Shown: positions 1 through 9,240 of the stretch, piece by piece
Numbering within the stretch: the stretch's first letter is position 1
Layout of the letters: each line of letters opens with the position of its first letter
Source: Saprospiraceae bacterium
GTDB taxonomy: Bacteria; Bacteroidota; Bacteroidia; Chitinophagales; Saprospiraceae
Direction: 5' to 3'
Length of the DNA: 64,000 bases
NCBI GenBank assembly: GCA_021739645.1
Contig: JAIPBL010000013.1
Span: forward strand, 26,846-90,845
Position numbers and translations under genes: made by a program
The notes under the pieces: generated by a model
Database searches by the model: none
What the model was told of the DNA's origin: nothing
The model's input: the letters and a program-made list of their open reading frames with translations, nothing else

Positions 1-153
1 CAGATGATGGGTTTTCCGGGTGGTGGGCAAATATAGGCAGGTATTTTTTTAGGGCTTTTGCTTTTAGGCTAAAATTGCTTGTTCCCTTGTTTTTGAAATA
101 TTACCTTGCTGGCGCTTTAAACAACCAATTTTTTACCCGAAAAAAATGTTGCT

Positions 154-2589
154 ATGAAAAATTTTAAACTCAAGCTGTTTGCTTATTGCCTGCTTTCCGC
201 CAATATGCTTGGTGCGCAAAGTTACCAACCAGCCTCTAAGGTTTTCCATGCAAATGAAATTCGGACTGTTTTTGCTGCTGGCGGGTCCATGTTCTGGGAC
301 GGTACTGACAATGGCGACTACATTGTGCCGTACCAAGACGAAAACTCACCGGGCACCATTTTTAATGGGAATTTGTGGATCGGAACAATTGACAGCGGGC
401 AATTGAGGGTCGCTGCGCAAACATTTGGCGTAATTGGTAACCAAGTTGATTTTTACCCTGGCCCACTTGACCCAGCTTCTGGACTTCCATTTTCCACTGA
501 CGATGTGAAACATTTCAACAAGGTTTGGAGCGTGGAGCGAAACGAGGTCGAGCAGCACCTCGCCGATTACGCCGACAATGGCACGATTGACAACCCCATC
601 TTTTCGGTGGTGGGTTGGCCGGGCAACCGTAACCCCTATTTCAGCTCGATAAATGGCTTCAAACTGCCGGAAATGCAAGCTGGCGCCGCCCCATTTTTCG
701 ATCGGAATGGCGATGGAATTTACAATGCCTTTCAAGGTGAGTATCCTTTGCCGCCGGGGGTTGCACCAGATGAAATCCCGGCGCAAATGGTTTGGCAAGT
801 TTACAACGACGCTGCTGGTGCGCATGGCGAAACGGGTGGTGCGCCGCTGGGTTTTGAAATCCAGCAAACGGCTTGGGCCTTCCGTTGCTACGACAACCCG
901 TTGCTGAATCAAACCCTGTTTGTTTCACATAAAATAATCAACCACTCGGGACGTGATTATTCAGACGTTTACATTGGACAATGGTCCGACCTTGATATTG
1001 GATGCCATTTAGATGATTATTCTGGGTGTGCACCATCGCTCAATTCGTATTTCGATTATAATGCGACTCCTGTGGATAAAGCAAATTGCGAAGGAATACA
1101 GAGCTATGGCGAATTTCCGCCAGTTCAGGCGGTGACTTTTTTGAATCAAAAAATGGCGGGCTTCCAAATTATGAACAACACCATAAATGCACCTGTCCCG
1201 GGAACGACTGACCCCTCAGTTGGTTTGGAATTTTACCGCAGCCTCACCGGAAAGTGGAAAGATGGAACGCCATTGACCTTTGGAGGAGATGGCTATGACC
1301 CAGGGTCTTCGAGTGCAGCGGTAAAATTTGCTTTCCCCGATGACCCCAATGACCCCATTGGCTGGTCGCAATACACTGAAAACCTGCCCTATTTTGATGT
1401 TCGGCAGTTGGGCGTTGTCGTTTTCGACTCCTTTAGAAATGGGGAGGTGAAAACAATCGACGTGGCATTTTCCACCCATTTTGACCCAAAACTCAACCAC
1501 GTGGAGCAGGTGTCCCTGATTTACGATGAGGTTCCGAAAATCAAAAATTGGTACGCCACGGGCTTCGAAGGTGCCTGTACGCAGCCTGATTGCGACGGTG
1601 ACTGCATTTGGCCCGGCGATGCCAATAATGACGGGATTGCCGACCATTATGACCTACTGGCCTTGGGGCAAGGCTTCGGTGCAGAAGGTCCGGCCCGCTA
1701 TGCCTCCAAAGTTTGGGCGCCGCAGTCGGGTGGCAATTGGCTCCAGTCATTGCCGAGTGGCCTCAACTTCAAGCACTTGGATGCCGATGGCAATGGGAAA
1801 GTGGAACCTGCCGATTTTGAAATGACGAAACTGCATTATGGGAAGTTCAGGAACGAATACTTGAAGCACGACCAGTACCTTGCTGGGGAGGATTTTTACT
1901 TCGATACTTCCGTGGATTTGGATGATGGGGTGTTGGACAAATCAGCAGGGCCTTTCAACCTTTTTATCAGCAAATTGCCGATGGACAGCCTGGTGGGAGT
2001 GGCGCTGACCGTGGAGTTTGACACCAATTATTTTGAAGACTTTCCGATTCTTAAAACATCGTTTTTAGATTACCCAAACTATGCCGCTGCCCCTCGAAAC
2101 GAAGACAACCGGATGTCTGGCGAATTGAATTTTGCGGTGGTAAAAAATGATGGCAATAGCATCACGGAGAATGAAAAACTGTTCAAGGCACTGTTGATGA
2201 AGCCAAAAGCCGTACTGCCCAGTACCAGCACTTCGCTTCGTTTAAGGAATATTCGAGGTATTTTGCAAAACGGGAAAGAAGTCGCCTTCGGCGGAAAAGA
2301 CTTGAACATTCGTTTCACTGGGTTTGAGGTCAAAAAAATCAAGCTATTCGAACCGATACTAAATATTTACCCCAACCCCTCGGATGGCGTATTTTACTTC
2401 CACCTTGACCAAGATGAGGTGGCCAATTTGCGCATACTGGATGCCATGGGAAGGCTGGTGGATGTGCGACCCAAGTTGTATCAGCGGGATTTTATGGTGG
2501 ACTTAACTGATTACAGCGCTGGTGTTTATTTCATGCAGTTGACACGGCAAACTGGTGTTCAGACGTGGATTCTGGTAAAAGGGAAATAG
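154..2589 (+). CDS. Secreted T9SS type A protein with dockerin-like calcium repeats
   Basis: An 811-residue exported protein. Residues 1-22 form a signal peptide ending GAQ. Residues about 35-470 hold a large domain also found in the giant proteins at 42955 and 48385; shared landmarks are GWPG, YND..G..HGET, DLDIGCHLDDY, GKWKDGT and FGGDGYDP. Residues about 488-565 carry two calcium-loop segments (DANNDGIADHYDL and DADGNGKVEPADF) resembling a type I dockerin pair. The C-terminus has a T9SS type A sorting domain (YPNPSDG near residue 742, AGVYFMQL, final ILVKGK). By family knowledge such domains direct outer-membrane translocation and surface attachment. No catalytic motif was recognised, so the function is unknown; a structural or adhesive role is inference. 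The next gene starts 44 bases after the stop. Confidence 0.9.
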   Translation: MKNFKLKLFAYCLLSANMLGAQSYQPASKVFHANEIRTVFAAGGSMFWDGTDNGDYIVPYQDENSPGTIFNGNLWIGTIDSGQLRVAAQTFGVIGNQVDFYPGPLDPASGLPFSTDDVKHFNKVWSVERNEVEQHLADYADNGTIDNPIFSVVGWPGNRNPYFSSINGFKLPEMQAGAAPFFDRNGDGIYNAFQGEYPLPPGVAPDEIPAQMVWQVYNDAAGAHGETGGAPLGFEIQQTAWAFRCYDNPLLNQTLFVSHKIINHSGRDYSDVYIGQWSDLDIGCHLDDYSGCAPSLNSYFDYNATPVDKANCEGIQSYGEFPPVQAVTFLNQKMAGFQIMNNTINAPVPGTTDPSVGLEFYRSLTGKWKDGTPLTFGGDGYDPGSSSAAVKFAFPDDPNDPIGWSQYTENLPYFDVRQLGVVVFDSFRNGEVKTIDVAFSTHFDPKLNHVEQVSLIYDEVPKIKNWYATGFEGACTQPDCDGDCIWPGDANNDGIADHYDLLALGQGFGAEGPARYASKVWAPQSGGNWLQSLPSGLNFKHLDADGNGKVEPADFEMTKLHYGKFRNEYLKHDQYLAGEDFYFDTSVDLDDGVLDKSAGPFNLFISKLPMDSLVGVALTVEFDTNYFEDFPILKTSFLDYPNYAAAPRNEDNRMSGELNFAVVKNDGNSITENEKLFKALLMKPKAVLPSTSTSLRLRNIRGILQNGKEVAFGGKDLNIRFTGFEVKKIKLFEPILNIYPNPSDGVFYFHLDQDEVANLRILDAMGRLVDVRPKLYQRDFMVDLTDYSAGVYFMQLTRQTGVQTWILVKGK

Positions 2590-2633
2590 GGCAATTGACA
2601 AAATGCGCTACCTTGGCACCAAAACAAAAACGC

Positions 2634-3659
2634 ATGAAATTTCACCACTTACTTGCTTTTCTTTTGCTCTATTCCTGTGGTACTGAATCGGAATCCAATT
2701 CAGCCGAAGATGGGATGTCAATGCCCAAGACCATCGGGAAAATTGAGCGAATATCTCCGGATTTAGATGCCATCATCGCACCTGATGCAAAGATTGAGGT
2801 GATAGCCGAGGGTTTCACTTGGTCTGAAGGGCCGCTGTGGGATGAGAATGGTGGCTATGTTCTTTTCACGGATGTACCCGAAAACAAAATTTTTAAGTGG
2901 AAAGAGGGCGAGGGCATCAGTCTGTACCTCTCTCCGTCGGGATTCACGGGTGACAAAACTGATAGCACCGAGCCAGGTGCCAATGGACTTACGCTCAATG
3001 CCGCAGGCCAGCTCGTGATGTGCCAACATGGCGACCGCCGGGTAGCCATCATGGATGCACCATTGGACAATCCAGCTCCTAAGTTTACGACCAAAGCAGA
3101 TAAATGGAACGGTAAGCGCCTGAACAGCCCGAACGATTTGGTTTTTGATAAAAACGGCAACCTGTATTTCACCGACCCGCCATACGGACTGAAGGGCCAT
3201 GCGGAAAGCCCACTCAAGGAAATCCCATTTCAAGGCGTTTACCGAGTGGGCGCAGATGGCAAGGCCGTTTTGCTTGACTCCTCACTTAGCCGTCCGAACG
3301 GCATTGCATTTTCACCCGATGAGAAGACGCTGTTTGTGGCCAACTCCGACCCAGAACGGGCATTGTGGATGGCATACGATGTTCAACCCGACGGAAACGT
3401 TGTCAATGGCCATGTTTTTCACGATGCTACGGAGATGGTCAGCGACTCATTGAAAGGCTTGCCGGACGGCATGAAAATTAGGGGCGACGGAACCATTTTC
3501 GCAACTGGGCCTGGTGGCGTTCTAGTCTTTAAGATGGATGGAACATTGATTGGCCGCATCAACCCTAGTGAAGCCACTGCCAACTGTGCTATCGGGGGCG
3601 ATGGCTATCTTTACCTTACTTCTGACATGTACCTGTGCAGAGTTAAGTTGGTGGATTGA
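2634..3659 (+). CDS. SMP-30/gluconolactonase-like lipoprotein
   Basis: A 341-residue beta-propeller protein of the SMP-30/gluconolactonase/LRE family. The reading frame is open further upstream, but ATG at 2634 gives a clean lipoprotein signal (MKFHHLLAFLLLYSC, lipobox cysteine at 15), so the protein should be anchored in an envelope membrane. Family metal-site motifs are present: EGPLWDENGG, NSPNDLVFDKNGNLYFTDPP, RPNGIAFSPDE and GLPDGMKI, covering the usual Glu, Asn and Asp ligands. Relatives hydrolyse sugar lactones or other cyclic esters; the substrate here cannot be read from sequence. It lies 44 bases after the preceding T9SS gene and may share its transcript. Confidence 0.9.
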   Translation: MKFHHLLAFLLLYSCGTESESNSAEDGMSMPKTIGKIERISPDLDAIIAPDAKIEVIAEGFTWSEGPLWDENGGYVLFTDVPENKIFKWKEGEGISLYLSPSGFTGDKTDSTEPGANGLTLNAAGQLVMCQHGDRRVAIMDAPLDNPAPKFTTKADKWNGKRLNSPNDLVFDKNGNLYFTDPPYGLKGHAESPLKEIPFQGVYRVGADGKAVLLDSSLSRPNGIAFSPDEKTLFVANSDPERALWMAYDVQPDGNVVNGHVFHDATEMVSDSLKGLPDGMKIRGDGTIFATGPGGVLVFKMDGTLIGRINPSEATANCAIGGDGYLYLTSDMYLCRVKLVD

Positions 3660-4279
3660 TTTTCCTGAAATGGGCTAATCAATAATGAATGCGTGAGAGC
3701 TGTAGGGGAAGCGACAATAATTGTTGATTAATTTCTACGCCTTTCTACTTGGGTGTTATCAAAAATTCAAGAGAGTAATGACTTAAATCGCTATTTAATA
3801 GGCGGTTATTAAGTAGGTGATTTTGAATTGAATTTATACCACGTATGGTGTATAATTGCATGGTATGACTAAAATTCAATTTAGCATATTAGCTTTGTAC
3901 TTTAAAACAAGTGAAGGGTTTGGATATAATTTTATAGAACCATACTTCAGACCCATTTTCGTCTCACCACTCCTGTCTTAACCACAAAGTAAAATTTCCT
4001 ATTGGTCTTGCCCAGTTTGGGCATTGGATTGTATTGTTCAAAACTTTGACAATTCAATCAGCCTAATAATTCGTTGTTGTTTCATGCTAGTTATAATCAT
4101 TCTAAGGGCATCGAGTCCATAAGTAGGTATTGGGACTTAGGTGTTAGGTATTGTGTTGAAAATCAATTACTTGCACAATTTATACTCTAAACTAATTTCA
4201 CGGAAGTACTTACTAGTATATAGTTAGCATTTCCTAGATAAAGACTTTGACAATATTTAATAACCAAAACATTTCATCG
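3660..4279. other. 620-base gap, no gene recognised
   Basis: AT-rich spacer between two plus-strand genes with only short frames. A -7-like element TAGCTTTG lies at 3890-3897 without a well-spaced TTG, so the promoter of the following gene may be here but is not proven. A 17-base word at 4145-4161 recurs at 52506-52522 beside the IS110 remnant; this could be chance. No RNA fold or coding remnant was recognised. Confidence 0.5.
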
Positions 4280-7200
4280 ATGAAAAAGCATTTTTCTACC
4301 ATTATTAAAGGACTTGTTCATAAAGGAAAAGAAAGGCCTAATGGGAAGGAGTATGGTAAAAGGTTACCAATATTTCTTGCCATGATGCTCATCGCTTCCA
4401 TATTTTATGCCCAAGGAAACTGCAGCGACCAACTTGCTTACTGGAACTTGAATGCCTGCACGTCGGGTTCGAGCTACAGCGAGTTTACTGCAAATACTAG
4501 CACTCCAAGCGGATTTGCATCGGTTAGCGCCTCTATCTTTTCCAACCAAGGCGACCACTCCTGCAATTACGGCCAAAGTGGCGAAGGTATTTGCCATGCC
4601 ATCCGAGACAACTGTTCTTGGTCAAATACCGACAACAACGCTTATACTTTTAGTGTCACCATCAAACCAACGACTGGTAGCACGGCCAAACTTTCAAAGC
4701 TGACCTTTTACGAATCAGCTCCAAGCAGCTACAGCTGGGTAGGAGGCGGCAGTGGTGACAATGACCCGCCATCTAAATACGGCGTTAGGGTAACTAAAAA
4801 CGGCACTGAAATCTTCAAACAAATTGACATCGCAACAACCAGTGCTTGGTCATTGGAGACCATAGATTTTTCAGCTGACCCAGATTTTTCTGTCACCAGC
4901 CAAACGACTTTTAACTTTCAGATTCTGGGCTACTGCCGTCAAGGGTCTGGGGGATATGCTGTTTGGGATGTTGACGAAATAAAAGTAATCGGCTGCTCCG
5001 AAGGCCCCTGCACCAATCAGGGTGGCGACAGCGACGGCGACGGCGTCTGCAATAACCAAGATTGCCAACCCAACAACGCTGCCTACCCAGCTACGCCTGG
5101 CACTCCCTGCAATGACAACAATGCCAACACTACCAATGATGTCATCCAAGCGGATGGCTGTGGCTGTGCAGGCACACCAATTAACAACAATTGCGTGATT
5201 GGGACAAAGCGCACAGTGACAAGCACCAATGGCAATTGCGGCACCTGGTGTACCAGCAGTTATGCGATGACATTAGGAGCAGGCGAATGCTATACCGCTG
5301 GCAGTGACGTCGTCTTCAAGGAGTTCACAAATGGAACTGCAACCCTGACAGGTACTTTTAAGAAAGGTACTACCACTAAAAGCGTTAATATTTCTTTTAC
5401 AGGTAAGACTTCAATTGCCCCGTCGGGAAGCCCAAAATATGACCTTTGCATCAACAGTGGCGGCAGCAGTTGGTACTACTACCAAAACTTCTCCGGCACA
5501 ATAGGTTCTTACAATATTACCAAGTACGGTCCAGCCTTCCAGGTTGGTACGGGCGCAAACTTGCAGGAAAACGTCTATGGAGCTTCCGGCTGGTTCTCTT
5601 ACGGAGGCAACAATAACGGTGACCTAAACTTCCGATTAGGCAGTGCCTCCAACCTCATTACGGATACCGACAATGATGGCGTGTGCGATGCTGACGACTG
5701 TCAGCCAAACAACCCAGCACTTCCTACAACGCCCGGCACATCTTGCAACGACGGTAATCCGAATACCACCAATGACGTCATCCAGGCGGATGGCTGCACC
5801 TGCGCTGGAACGCCTGCCTGCAACCTTGCGGCAACCTTTACGGTGCCAAACGGTTGCCTGACCAGTTCGTTCTTGATTTTTGCGGATGCAAACGACCCGT
5901 ATTTCCCACCGAACAACCCTAACTACACCTATTCGTACAACATCCAGCCTGCGAATACCGTGGCGGGATTGTCCACGATAGACCCACGTTCGGTAACTGC
6001 TACCTTTAATGCACCTGGTGTCAAAACAGTTACGGCAACGATTACAAATCCAGCAATACCAAACTGTACACTTGTAAAAACAACCACGTTCACCGTCTCG
6101 GATTGTAGCCCATGTGCCAATCAAGGTGGTGATAGCGATGGCGATGGTGTTTGCAACAACGTGGACTGCCAACCGAACAACCCCGCATATCCAGCAACGC
6201 CTGGCACTCCGTGCAACGATGGCAACCCGAACACCACCAACGACGTGGTACAAGCTGGCGGCTGCTCCTGTGCTGGAACGCCTGCGAACACGCCGGACTG
6301 CGTGAACGGTATCAACATTTCGGTGGCAAACAACACGATTGTAGTGACCGGCCTCAATGGTGCGCCGATTTCAGGGCTACAGGTTTTCAGCTCAAGCTGG
6401 CAGACTATTTACAATTGCTTCGCAAACTGCGGTGCCTCGCAAACGGTGGTCGTGACGCCTGGCACGTACTATGTTTACGCCAAATACTACTCCGCTGGCT
6501 ACCAGTTGATTTGTGAGAAACAAGCTACCTTAACGGTAACCAGTAGCTGTGCCAACCAAGGCGGCGACAGCGATGGTGATGGTGTTTGCAACAACCAAGA
6601 CTGCCAGCCGAATAACCCAGCATATCCAGCTACACCTGGTACGCCTTGTAATGACGGCAACTCGAATACCATCAATGATGTAGTCACTTCAAATGGTTGT
6701 GGCTGCGCTGGTACGCCAGTTACAGTTTGCGACAACATCACTTCCGGTGGAACAATAGGGTTCGGCAACAACTGTTCTTCTACTATTTCCATTTCATGCA
6801 ACAGTGCTATTCCTAACATAGCCAGCTGTGTAAACCCAGCGGGTGGCAGCGGTACGATGGAAATCATTTGGCTGAAGAGCACCACCAGTTGTTCAGCACC
6901 AACTACAACGGCAGCACAGATCATTGCAGGTTTAGACCCACATTGGGTATGGATTCAAGGTGCGACCGGATTGACTTACAACCCAGGCACAGCGACTCAA
7001 AACACTTGCTACCTGCGTTGTACTCGCAGGGCTGGTTGTGATTCCTATGTCGAATCCAATATTATCAGCCTGACGACAGATTGTGGCGGTGGTGGCGGAA
7101 CACCAAATTGTGCAAACATCACAATCACAGCTAGCAATGGTACTATTACAGTTGGAAATTTAGGGGCAGCTCCATTCGCTTCCGTCAAGATTTTCAATAG

Positions 7201-9160
7201 CAGTTGGGGCACCGAATACAGTTGCTATGCAAACTGCGCTAGTCCAACAGTCACGGTAAACGTTCCTCAAGGCACCTACTATGTTTACGCTGGTTATGTA
7301 GGAAGCAATTACTCATTGATTTGTGAAACCAACAAAACCGTGACCGTAACTGGCGGAAATCCATGTGCCAACCAAGGCGGCGACAGCGATGGCGACGGTG
7401 TTTGCAACAACCAAGACTGCCAGCCGAACAACCCAGCCTACCCGGCAACGCCCGGCACAGCTTGCAATGACAACAACACCAACACCACCAACGATGTGAT
7501 TACAGCCGATGGCTGCGGCTGTGCTGGTACACCAGTTAGCCCATGTGCCAACCAAGGTGGAGACAGCGATGGTGACGGCGTTTGCAACAACCAAGATTGC
7601 CAGTCAAATAACGCTGCCTATCCGGCAACGCCAGGTTCAGCTTGCAACGACAACAATGCCAGCACCACCAACGATGTGGTAACGGCTGATGGTTGCGGCT
7701 GTGCGGGCACACCAGTGAACAACGGCTGCACACCAACTACGCTGGTGAGCTATAACATGCAGGCTTGCAACTCTTGCAGCGGTACAAGTTCGCCAAGCAA
7801 CTGGTCAGAATTTACACCAACATACAGTGGCAACGGTGGCTGCACAGGTTTGACAGCAACGGCAATTTCGCCAAAGGTTGCAGGGACTGAACATTCTTGT
7901 ACACCTCGCTCGAATGGCAATGCACTTTGCACCGGGTCTGGAAACACCATGCGGTTCAGCGTCACCTTGCCGAACGGTGGCGACCTGAGCGGGATTTCGT
8001 TCTACGAGCAAGCGCCAGCACAATACGTTTGGTCAAGCTCAAGCAATACCAACTGTTCTGGCACGAATACTGGGACAAACAACCCTCCGACCAAGTTTGA
8101 CCTAAAAGTATTCAAAGGAAATACGCAGGTGTTTAGCCAGACCTACAATACCCAGTCCACTTGGAACTTGCGGAATGTCAGCTTTGGTGGCAACACTTCC
8201 TTCAGCACAACGGGCAACTCGACCTATACTTTCGAATTTACACCACATACCACAACTGGCTCAGGTTCTGTAAAGGCATGGGATATTGATGAAATCGCTG
8301 TGATGGGCTGCTGCGGTAGCAACAACTCTGGCGGCGGGGGCACTCCGAATTGTGCTAACATCACCATCACTCCAGGTGCTGGCAAAGTTACAGTGGCTGG
8401 TTTGGGTGGTGCCCCGGTTTCCTCGCTTCAGGTGTTCAATTCATCTTGGACTGCCAACATGTACAATTGTTTCGGGAATTGCAATGCAACAGAGGTTGTC
8501 ACGCTTCCAGCAGGTACCTATAACGTGTTGGCAAAATACTACGATGCTAGCTGGCAACCTATCTGCGAGAAGTCGCAGACTATTACGGTTAGTAGTGCTG
8601 CACTTGGCGACCAAAGCGAGTCACTCCAGTTTGCGGCACAAAAGGAAGAGGATTTCACGGCACTTTACTGGAGCCACAATAGGGGCAATAAAGTTGAGGA
8701 GTACCTCCTTGAGCGTTCTGCCAACGGCAGTGATTTCGAGCAAATCTTGAATCGTGGTTCAAAGGGCGGACAAAGCCAGGAGCTGTACGAAGACTTTGAC
8801 TTGGAGCCATTTACTGGTGACAACTACTATCGCCTAAAAATGGTAAATAAGGACGGCAGCGTTACTTATTCAGAGGTTCAAAAAGTCAATTTCCCTGACG
8901 TGGTTGATTACAGTCTTTTCCCGAACCCGGCCAATGGTTTTGTGAAAGCAAGCCTTGAATCCGTTCTTGGTGCGCAGGACGTGAACATCACCATTTACAA
9001 CAGTTTCGGCATCGAAATGAAGCAGTTCCACCTAGATGAAGTATATAGCAAGCACTATCAGATGGACATTCGTGACCTCCACGAAGGCTACTACATCGTT
9101 TGGTTCAACGTACCTGGGCATCGTCCGGTAGCAAAGACCTTGATGATTGGCAGGATATAA
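4280..9160 (+). CDS. Large modular cysteine-rich T9SS type A surface protein
   Basis: A 1626-residue exported protein. The frame is open from a TTG at 4247, but ATG 4280 starts MKKHF and leads to a hydrophobic signal (residues about 33-46, ending FYAQ). Architecture: module A at about 52-240 and again at 1154-1350 (shared features WSEF/YSEF, DHSC/EHSC, FYE.AP..Y.W, W.VDEI or WDIDEI); six cysteine-rich repeats of about 57 residues (244, 461, 612, 757, 1029 and 1089) built on GGDSDGDGVCNN, DCQPNN, ATPGT and GCGCAGTP; module C at about 674, 942 and 1356 (SSW, NC..NC, GTYYVYA); an Ig-like stretch at about 515-610; and a T9SS type A sorting domain from about 1545 (LFPNPANGF). The aspartate-rich DSDGDGVC loops resemble thrombospondin type 3 calcium loops. 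Probably a cell-surface adhesin or matrix protein; no enzyme domain was seen. Confidence 0.88.
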   Translation: MKKHFSTIIKGLVHKGKERPNGKEYGKRLPIFLAMMLIASIFYAQGNCSDQLAYWNLNACTSGSSYSEFTANTSTPSGFASVSASIFSNQGDHSCNYGQSGEGICHAIRDNCSWSNTDNNAYTFSVTIKPTTGSTAKLSKLTFYESAPSSYSWVGGGSGDNDPPSKYGVRVTKNGTEIFKQIDIATTSAWSLETIDFSADPDFSVTSQTTFNFQILGYCRQGSGGYAVWDVDEIKVIGCSEGPCTNQGGDSDGDGVCNNQDCQPNNAAYPATPGTPCNDNNANTTNDVIQADGCGCAGTPINNNCVIGTKRTVTSTNGNCGTWCTSSYAMTLGAGECYTAGSDVVFKEFTNGTATLTGTFKKGTTTKSVNISFTGKTSIAPSGSPKYDLCINSGGSSWYYYQNFSGTIGSYNITKYGPAFQVGTGANLQENVYGASGWFSYGGNNNGDLNFRLGSASNLITDTDNDGVCDADDCQPNNPALPTTPGTSCNDGNPNTTNDVIQADGCTCAGTPACNLAATFTVPNGCLTSSFLIFADANDPYFPPNNPNYTYSYNIQPANTVAGLSTIDPRSVTATFNAPGVKTVTATITNPAIPNCTLVKTTTFTVSDCSPCANQGGDSDGDGVCNNVDCQPNNPAYPATPGTPCNDGNPNTTNDVVQAGGCSCAGTPANTPDCVNGINISVANNTIVVTGLNGAPISGLQVFSSSWQTIYNCFANCGASQTVVVTPGTYYVYAKYYSAGYQLICEKQATLTVTSSCANQGGDSDGDGVCNNQDCQPNNPAYPATPGTPCNDGNSNTINDVVTSNGCGCAGTPVTVCDNITSGGTIGFGNNCSSTISISCNSAIPNIASCVNPAGGSGTMEIIWLKSTTSCSAPTTTAAQIIAGLDPHWVWIQGATGLTYNPGTATQNTCYLRCTRRAGCDSYVESNIISLTTDCGGGGGTPNCANITITASNGTITVGNLGAAPFASVKIFNSSWGTEYSCYANCASPTVTVNVPQGTYYVYAGYVGSNYSLICETNKTVTVTGGNPCANQGGDSDGDGVCNNQDCQPNNPAYPATPGTACNDNNTNTTNDVITADGCGCAGTPVSPCANQGGDSDGDGVCNNQDCQSNNAAYPATPGSACNDNNASTTNDVVTADGCGCAGTPVNNGCTPTTLVSYNMQACNSCSGTSSPSNWSEFTPTYSGNGGCTGLTATAISPKVAGTEHSCTPRSNGNALCTGSGNTMRFSVTLPNGGDLSGISFYEQAPAQYVWSSSSNTNCSGTNTGTNNPPTKFDLKVFKGNTQVFSQTYNTQSTWNLRNVSFGGNTSFSTTGNSTYTFEFTPHTTTGSGSVKAWDIDEIAVMGCCGSNNSGGGGTPNCANITITPGAGKVTVAGLGGAPVSSLQVFNSSWTANMYNCFGNCNATEVVTLPAGTYNVLAKYYDASWQPICEKSQTITVSSAALGDQSESLQFAAQKEEDFTALYWSHNRGNKVEEYLLERSANGSDFEQILNRGSKGGQSQELYEDFDLEPFTGDNYYRLKMVNKDGSVTYSEVQKVNFPDVVDYSLFPNPANGFVKASLESVLGAQDVNITIYNSFGIEMKQFHLDEVYSKHYQMDIRDLHEGYYIVWFNVPGHRPVAKTLMIGRI
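5009..7714 (+). repeat. Six in-gene repeats of a cysteine-rich calcium-loop module
   Basis: Units begin near 5009, 5660, 6113, 6548, 7364 and 7544, each about 155-171 bases. Each encodes DSDGDGVC or DTDNDGVC, a DCQ.NN motif, a TPG linker and a GC.CAGTP end. Units 5 and 6 are directly adjacent; the others are separated by different modules. Unit 2 is the most diverged, lacking CANQGG at its start. Confidence 0.9.
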
Positions 9161-9182
9161 GTTATTACAACTGGTTTCGATT

Positions 9183-9219
9183 AAAGCGGCTGTACCTGAT
9201 ATTCAGGTGCAGCCGTTTA
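9183..9219 (+). terminator. Stem-loop after the large surface protein
   Basis: CGGCTGTACCTGA pairs with TCAGGTGCAGCCG across a very short loop, 20 bases after the stop at 9160. The following T-tract is weak (GTTTACTTT). It lies between convergent genes and could serve both strands. Confidence 0.7.
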
Positions 9220-9240
9220 CTTTAAGGTAAAAAAATGGTA

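Noticed and set aside
4145..4161. 17-base word TAGGTATTGTGTTGAAA shared with 52506-52522 at the IS110 truncation point
   Set aside because: The similarity stops abruptly on both sides, and a single 17-base match in 64 kb of AT-leaning sequence can arise by chance.
5636..6924. Minus-strand frames opposite the cysteine-rich repeats, rich in Val, Ile and Ala
   Set aside because: They recur with the period of the plus-strand repeat, so they are antisense shadows, not transporters or membrane proteins.
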